10,596 nt of DNA, taken from positions 165,860-176,455 of the forward strand of contig NW_003146282.1 of assembly GCF_000003605.2 (NCBI RefSeq), read 5' to 3'. Position numbers and translations under genes: made by a program. The notes beneath the pieces are model-generated. The model was not told where the DNA came from and ran no database searches. It saw only the letters and a list, made by a program, of their open reading frames with translations. The stretch is from Saccoglossus kowalevskii. Lineage: Eukaryota > Hemichordata > Enteropneusta > Harrimaniidae. Below are positions 1 to 10,596 of the stretch, piece after piece (the stretch's first letter is position 1; every line of letters starts with the position of its first letter).

Positions 1-159
1 GAATTTCAAGTTTAATTTGCTTTTTGGTGACATTCCATGGAATATGAACATTGTTTTTAAAGAGGTACGAAAATTTCCTAAAAATCTTTGTAAACACAGA
101 AATGAAAGTAGTATGAATTCACCATGAGATCTATTGTCAATTTTATTTTTATTCAGTCT

Positions 160-257
160 CAGATATGTATGATTTTTTTCCTTTTTTCTTTTCTTCTTTT
201 TTATTTTGTTGCCGCTCCGAAAGCTTAATAAATATTATTATTATTATTATTATTATT
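160..257 (+). mobile_element. LINE-like 3' tail with poly(A) signal and (ATT)n
   Basis: A T-rich tract (171-215) leads into GTTGCCGCTCCGAAAGC, then AATAAA at 227-232 and an (ATT)n microsatellite to 257. An AATAAA directly followed by a short tandem repeat is the usual 3' end of many 5'-truncated invertebrate LINEs, and of SINEs that share their tails. No coding remnant is visible, so the left limit is approximate. It could also be a plain microsatellite after a chance AATAAA. Confidence 0.4.
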
Positions 258-719
258 TAGACGCTTGTTTTTAAACAATGACACGCTATGGCCATCTGAA
301 GCATGCGCAGGTGACAACTCGTGAGGGTGTTTGAAATTGTGGGCTTAAGGAATTCCATTTTTTGGCAATTTTTTACATATGCCCAATGATTAATTTTTTG
401 TATTCACATTTATTTCAAATTTGTTATTACGCACAGTCTTCATGGAAATTTGTTTAGTTTTGCTCACTTGCCCACCCTCAATTTTCAACTTGGAGATCCT
501 TAATAAATACAGCATACTAACCATAACGTAGCTATACAGATAAATTTCACACTTTACAAAATAAAAAAATAAAAACAAGGACATTATACCCTTGTTAAAC
601 TGGTTTCCAAAAATAACAACTTTAAATACAAGCTCAATTATCTTGCTAAAATCATTTTGATTTTTGCAATATAATGATATCAATATAATTCATGTTTCAT
701 GCTTTATTGATATGCGCTT
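258..719. other. Upstream non-coding stretch
   Basis: AT-rich sequence with no supported gene. The only recognisable site is GCATGCGCAG at 301-310, a good half of the palindromic NRF1 (erect-wing) consensus, in a small GC-richer patch (281-330). The long minus-strand open frame at 390-683 is low-complexity hydrophobic sequence and is not considered real. Confidence 0.4.
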
Positions 720-1015
720 ACCTTTATAAACACGTACAACGTTTGCACCGAGGGAATAGGAGCCCCTCAAAACGTCCAAAATTGTACTGATGAAAACTCC
801 CGTGTCATGTGATTATTGATCTTTAACCCCTGACCTTTGCCCTCCTAGTCAACAGTAACTAGAAAATGGCGAACTAAAGTCAATATTGTTTATGGATTTT
901 GGGTCACGGTACTTTCGCTGAGATCTCGTGGCATTTCAGTTTTCGGCGCAACATAACCGCATTCTAGAAATTTAAACATTTGCGAGAGGTTTTTAAACGG
1001 TTTGACTTTCTGAAA
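720..1015 (+). promoter_or_regulatory. Probable TTC39C promoter and 5'UTR
   Basis: Composition becomes richer in GC and CpG than the flanks, especially 885-960. Visible elements are a TCATGTGA E-box (805-812), GAAAATGGCGAAC (862-874, resembling the YY1 motif often found just downstream of start sites), and an in-frame stop at 965-967 that closes the main frame. No convincing TATA box sits at a useful distance, which fits a housekeeping-type TATA-less promoter. The start site itself cannot be placed from sequence. Confidence 0.45.
866..877 (+). promoter_or_regulatory. Three-codon uORF within a YY1-like ATGGCG element
   Basis: ATG GCG AAC TAA begins 150 bases before the main ATG, in AGAAAATGG context (A at -3, G at +4). 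If it lies in the transcript it is a minimal upstream ORF compatible with reinitiation. The same bases fit the core of the YY1 site AAnATGGCG. Which role applies depends on where transcription begins. Confidence 0.35.
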
Positions 1016-9088
<8,073 letters not shown>

Positions 9089-9339
9089 GTAAGTGTTTAT
9101 GCAAATATTTTGTCTATTTGTAGCGTATACGCTTTATACATAAATGACTTGTGTGTGTCTATGATCAAAAGAAATCCTATTTCAATGATCCAGTACACAA
9201 TTGATGCATTATGTGGGAGTCATTTTAAAAAAAAACAATTTTAGTATGGTACAGGTAATCTGGAAGGAGTAGTACAAAAACACAGAAACTGATTCACTAC
9301 GTTCAATTACCCACCATAGACTCCGGTCAGTCAAAATGA

Positions 9340-10596
9340 CTATTTTGAACTGTAGGCATTAATCAGCGATTCTGCCGGTGACGGAGAGATAGAATCCAGG
9401 TCAGGGGAAGCTCCATGACCTCAAGATTCTTTTACCCCTTACGTCACGAACCCACGTGACCGAGGCCACATGGCAACGCCATAGGCAGCCGTCCATCACT
9501 CTTAATTTCTCTCCGCCTCGAGTGGAGATGAAATCTAGCGAGCTCTGCTGGATCGCCTGCTTTTTTTCCTGTCCGGATTTATAGCTTGGGTTGTTGCCGC
9601 TGCTCGGCATCCGACATGGTAGCTGGTAGGATAAGTTTTCCTTGTCTTTTTTTTTACCCTCGTGTCATTTTCCCCTTTGTGTGTAGTATTTTTCACAGCA
9701 AAGAAATCAAAATCCGGCGCCACTACGTAGTCACATGTTGATTTCATGGCGGCACCTTTTACAACTGTAATTCGTCTCCCTCATGCATGTCGTCTTTTAT
9801 TTTTAATGTATTTAGCAATATATCGATGTAATGACAGCTCCAAGGCTCGCTGCCTTTTTCTTCCGGTCTCCTCGTCTTTCGAGCCGACCGTACAGTGGTT
9901 TATTCAGAATCTACCAGCATAGAACCCGCATCCGAGATGCTTTGTCGTGGCTACGTGTGGGTTCCGGGTTTGTTTTTGTTTTTTGTTTTTTTGCGTGAAA
10001 GCGTGTTTTTTTCACTGGAGTTCTGAGACCTGAGATTTTCTTTCAGAGCCATCAAAATCGCTGACACTGACCGCGTCACAGCAAGGTCGCGCGTCCAGTA
10101 AACAAATCGGTTAAAGTGAGTTGCGTGTTTTGCATGAGTGGAAAGTCCTCACGCTCGGCTACCGGTACTTCATGTACCGGGACGTCGAGTAAGAGGCCCG
10201 ACGGCGGAGGTACCGATATTTTCTCGGTCTCCCCCGCTGATCGGAGGGCATCCTCACAGTCTGTTTTTTCAGGCGGTGTTTTTTACCCGTTTTTACCGGC
10301 TGCAGGGAGGCTGTGCCCCTGGAGGCTTTCCTCCTATGGGGCCCGTTGCGGGTCTCTTCGTGGACCCTTCCTCGCACGGCGCCGAGTTTGCCTCCGAGTT
10401 GAGGGCTTTGGTCGAAGGACTGTCGGGGCAATTGCGTCCCTGGCAGGCCGGGTAGATCAGACGCAGTCGGAGCGAGCTGTCTCCACTGTGTCCCCTCGGT
10501 GGGCAAGCAGGAAGAGACACGAAAGCATGTTTGCATTCAAACACGTCTCTTCCGGGGAACCCCCGTTCCCAGTCACGGCTCTCCCACTATTTGGGG
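9340..10596 (+). mobile_element. Probable retroelement 5' part (LTR or DIRS-like), open at window edge
   Basis: GC and CpG content rises abruptly at about 9340 and stays high to the end, unlike any other part of the intron. The first 790 bp lack coding frames and contain T runs (9561-9567, 9648-9656, 9970-9993), resembling a terminal repeat plus leader. A Ser/Thr/Gly-rich ORF then starts at 10134 and runs off the window, as expected of a gag-like ORF1. The class is uncertain: no tRNA primer site, LTR pair or inverted terminal repeat can be shown within the window. The left border is approximate. Confidence 0.42.
10134..10596 (+). CDS. Gag-like ORF1 of the retroelement, partial, probably frame-disrupted
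   Basis: From ATG 10134 the frame is open for 154 codons to the window end. It begins MSGKSSRSATGTSCTGTSSK, a Ser/Thr/Gly-rich basic start like that of many retroelement ORF1 proteins. Between about 10300 and 10437 the more protein-like reading is the +1 frame (GGFPPMGPVAGLFVDP and the helix-like SELRALVEGLSGQL), which ends at TAG 10453-10455. After about 10438 the first frame regains sense (LAGRVDQTQSERAVSTV). Two small compensating indels, or a chance open overlap, would explain this. No zinc knuckle or enzymatic domain is visible in the part present. Confidence 0.3.
   Translation, partial: MSGKSSRSATGTSCTGTSSKRPDGGGTDIFSVSPADRRASSQSVFSGGVFYPFLPAAGRLCPWRLSSYGARCGSLRGPFLARRRVCLRVEGFGRRTVGAIASLAGRVDQTQSERAVSTVSPRWASRKRHESMFAFKHVSSGEPPFPVTALPLFG

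Larger units (their letters stand above)
9089..10596 (+). other. TTC39C intron 5 (start only)
   Basis: Begins GTAAGT after exon 5 and runs past the window edge. 9089-9330 is ordinary AT-rich intron. From about 9340 the composition changes sharply to the GC-rich retroelement-like block described separately. Confidence 0.85.

Noticed and set aside
390-683. 97-codon minus-strand open frame upstream of TTC39C
   Set aside because: Low-complexity, Phe/Ile/Tyr-rich product from AT-rich DNA, with no motif and no splice or promoter context.
9401-9747. Two overlapping minus-strand frames in the GC-rich block
   Set aside because: Basic, low-information products typical of antisense readings of GC-rich leader sequence; no known domain.
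10159-10544. Minus-strand frames of 125 and 83 codons opposite the retroelement ORF
   Set aside because: Shadows of the + strand ORF: high GC suppresses stops on the complement, and the products are Pro/Arg-rich with no recognisable motif.

Overview
The window is eukaryotic, intron-rich and AT-rich. It holds the 5' part of one recognisable gene, the animal TTC39C orthologue (tetratricopeptide repeat protein 39C, TTC39/IML2 family). Five coding exons on the + strand (1016-1158, 5548-5596, 6978-7639, 7924-8092, 8940-9088) join in frame through consensus GT...AG introns. They give about 390 residues that follow vertebrate TTC39C closely, as I remember that family. The last third of the protein lies beyond the window. 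Long AT-rich introns, TACTGTAAA-ended MITEs, LINE tails and a GC-rich retroelement suggest an invertebrate, perhaps a bivalve or other lophotrochozoan. That assignment is inference; only the metazoan nature is well supported.

Layout. 1-720 is upstream sequence with a LINE-like 3' tail (160-257) and an NRF1-like site. 720-1015 is the probable promoter and 5'UTR, with an ATGGCG (YY1-like) element that is also a three-codon uORF, and an in-frame stop before the chosen ATG. Intron 1 (4.4 kb) carries an E-box cluster, two complete MITEs of shared architecture, a LINE 3' end directly abutting the second MITE, a GC-richer island with open + frames, two X-box-like motifs, a C16 run, and a half-copy of the second MITE ending about 18 bp before the exon 2 acceptor. 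Intron 2 holds degenerate tandem repeats (about 5780-6262). Intron 3 is short and contains an ATG in strong Kozak context, in frame with exon 4. Intron 4 holds a perfect TCTCGCGAGA (BANP/ZBTB33-type) palindrome and an adjacent CpG-rich block with an 84-codon antisense frame. Intron 5 runs into a GC-rich block (about 9340 to the end) that looks like the 5' part of a retroelement, with an ORF open at the window edge.

There is no bacterial-type operon, CRISPR array, rRNA or tRNA. The observations most worth checking are the shared one-forward/three-reverse module design of the MITEs, the intragenic BANP-type site with its CpG-rich block, the X-box motif in a gene linked to cilia, and the retroelement ORF whose coding-like signal switches frame twice.
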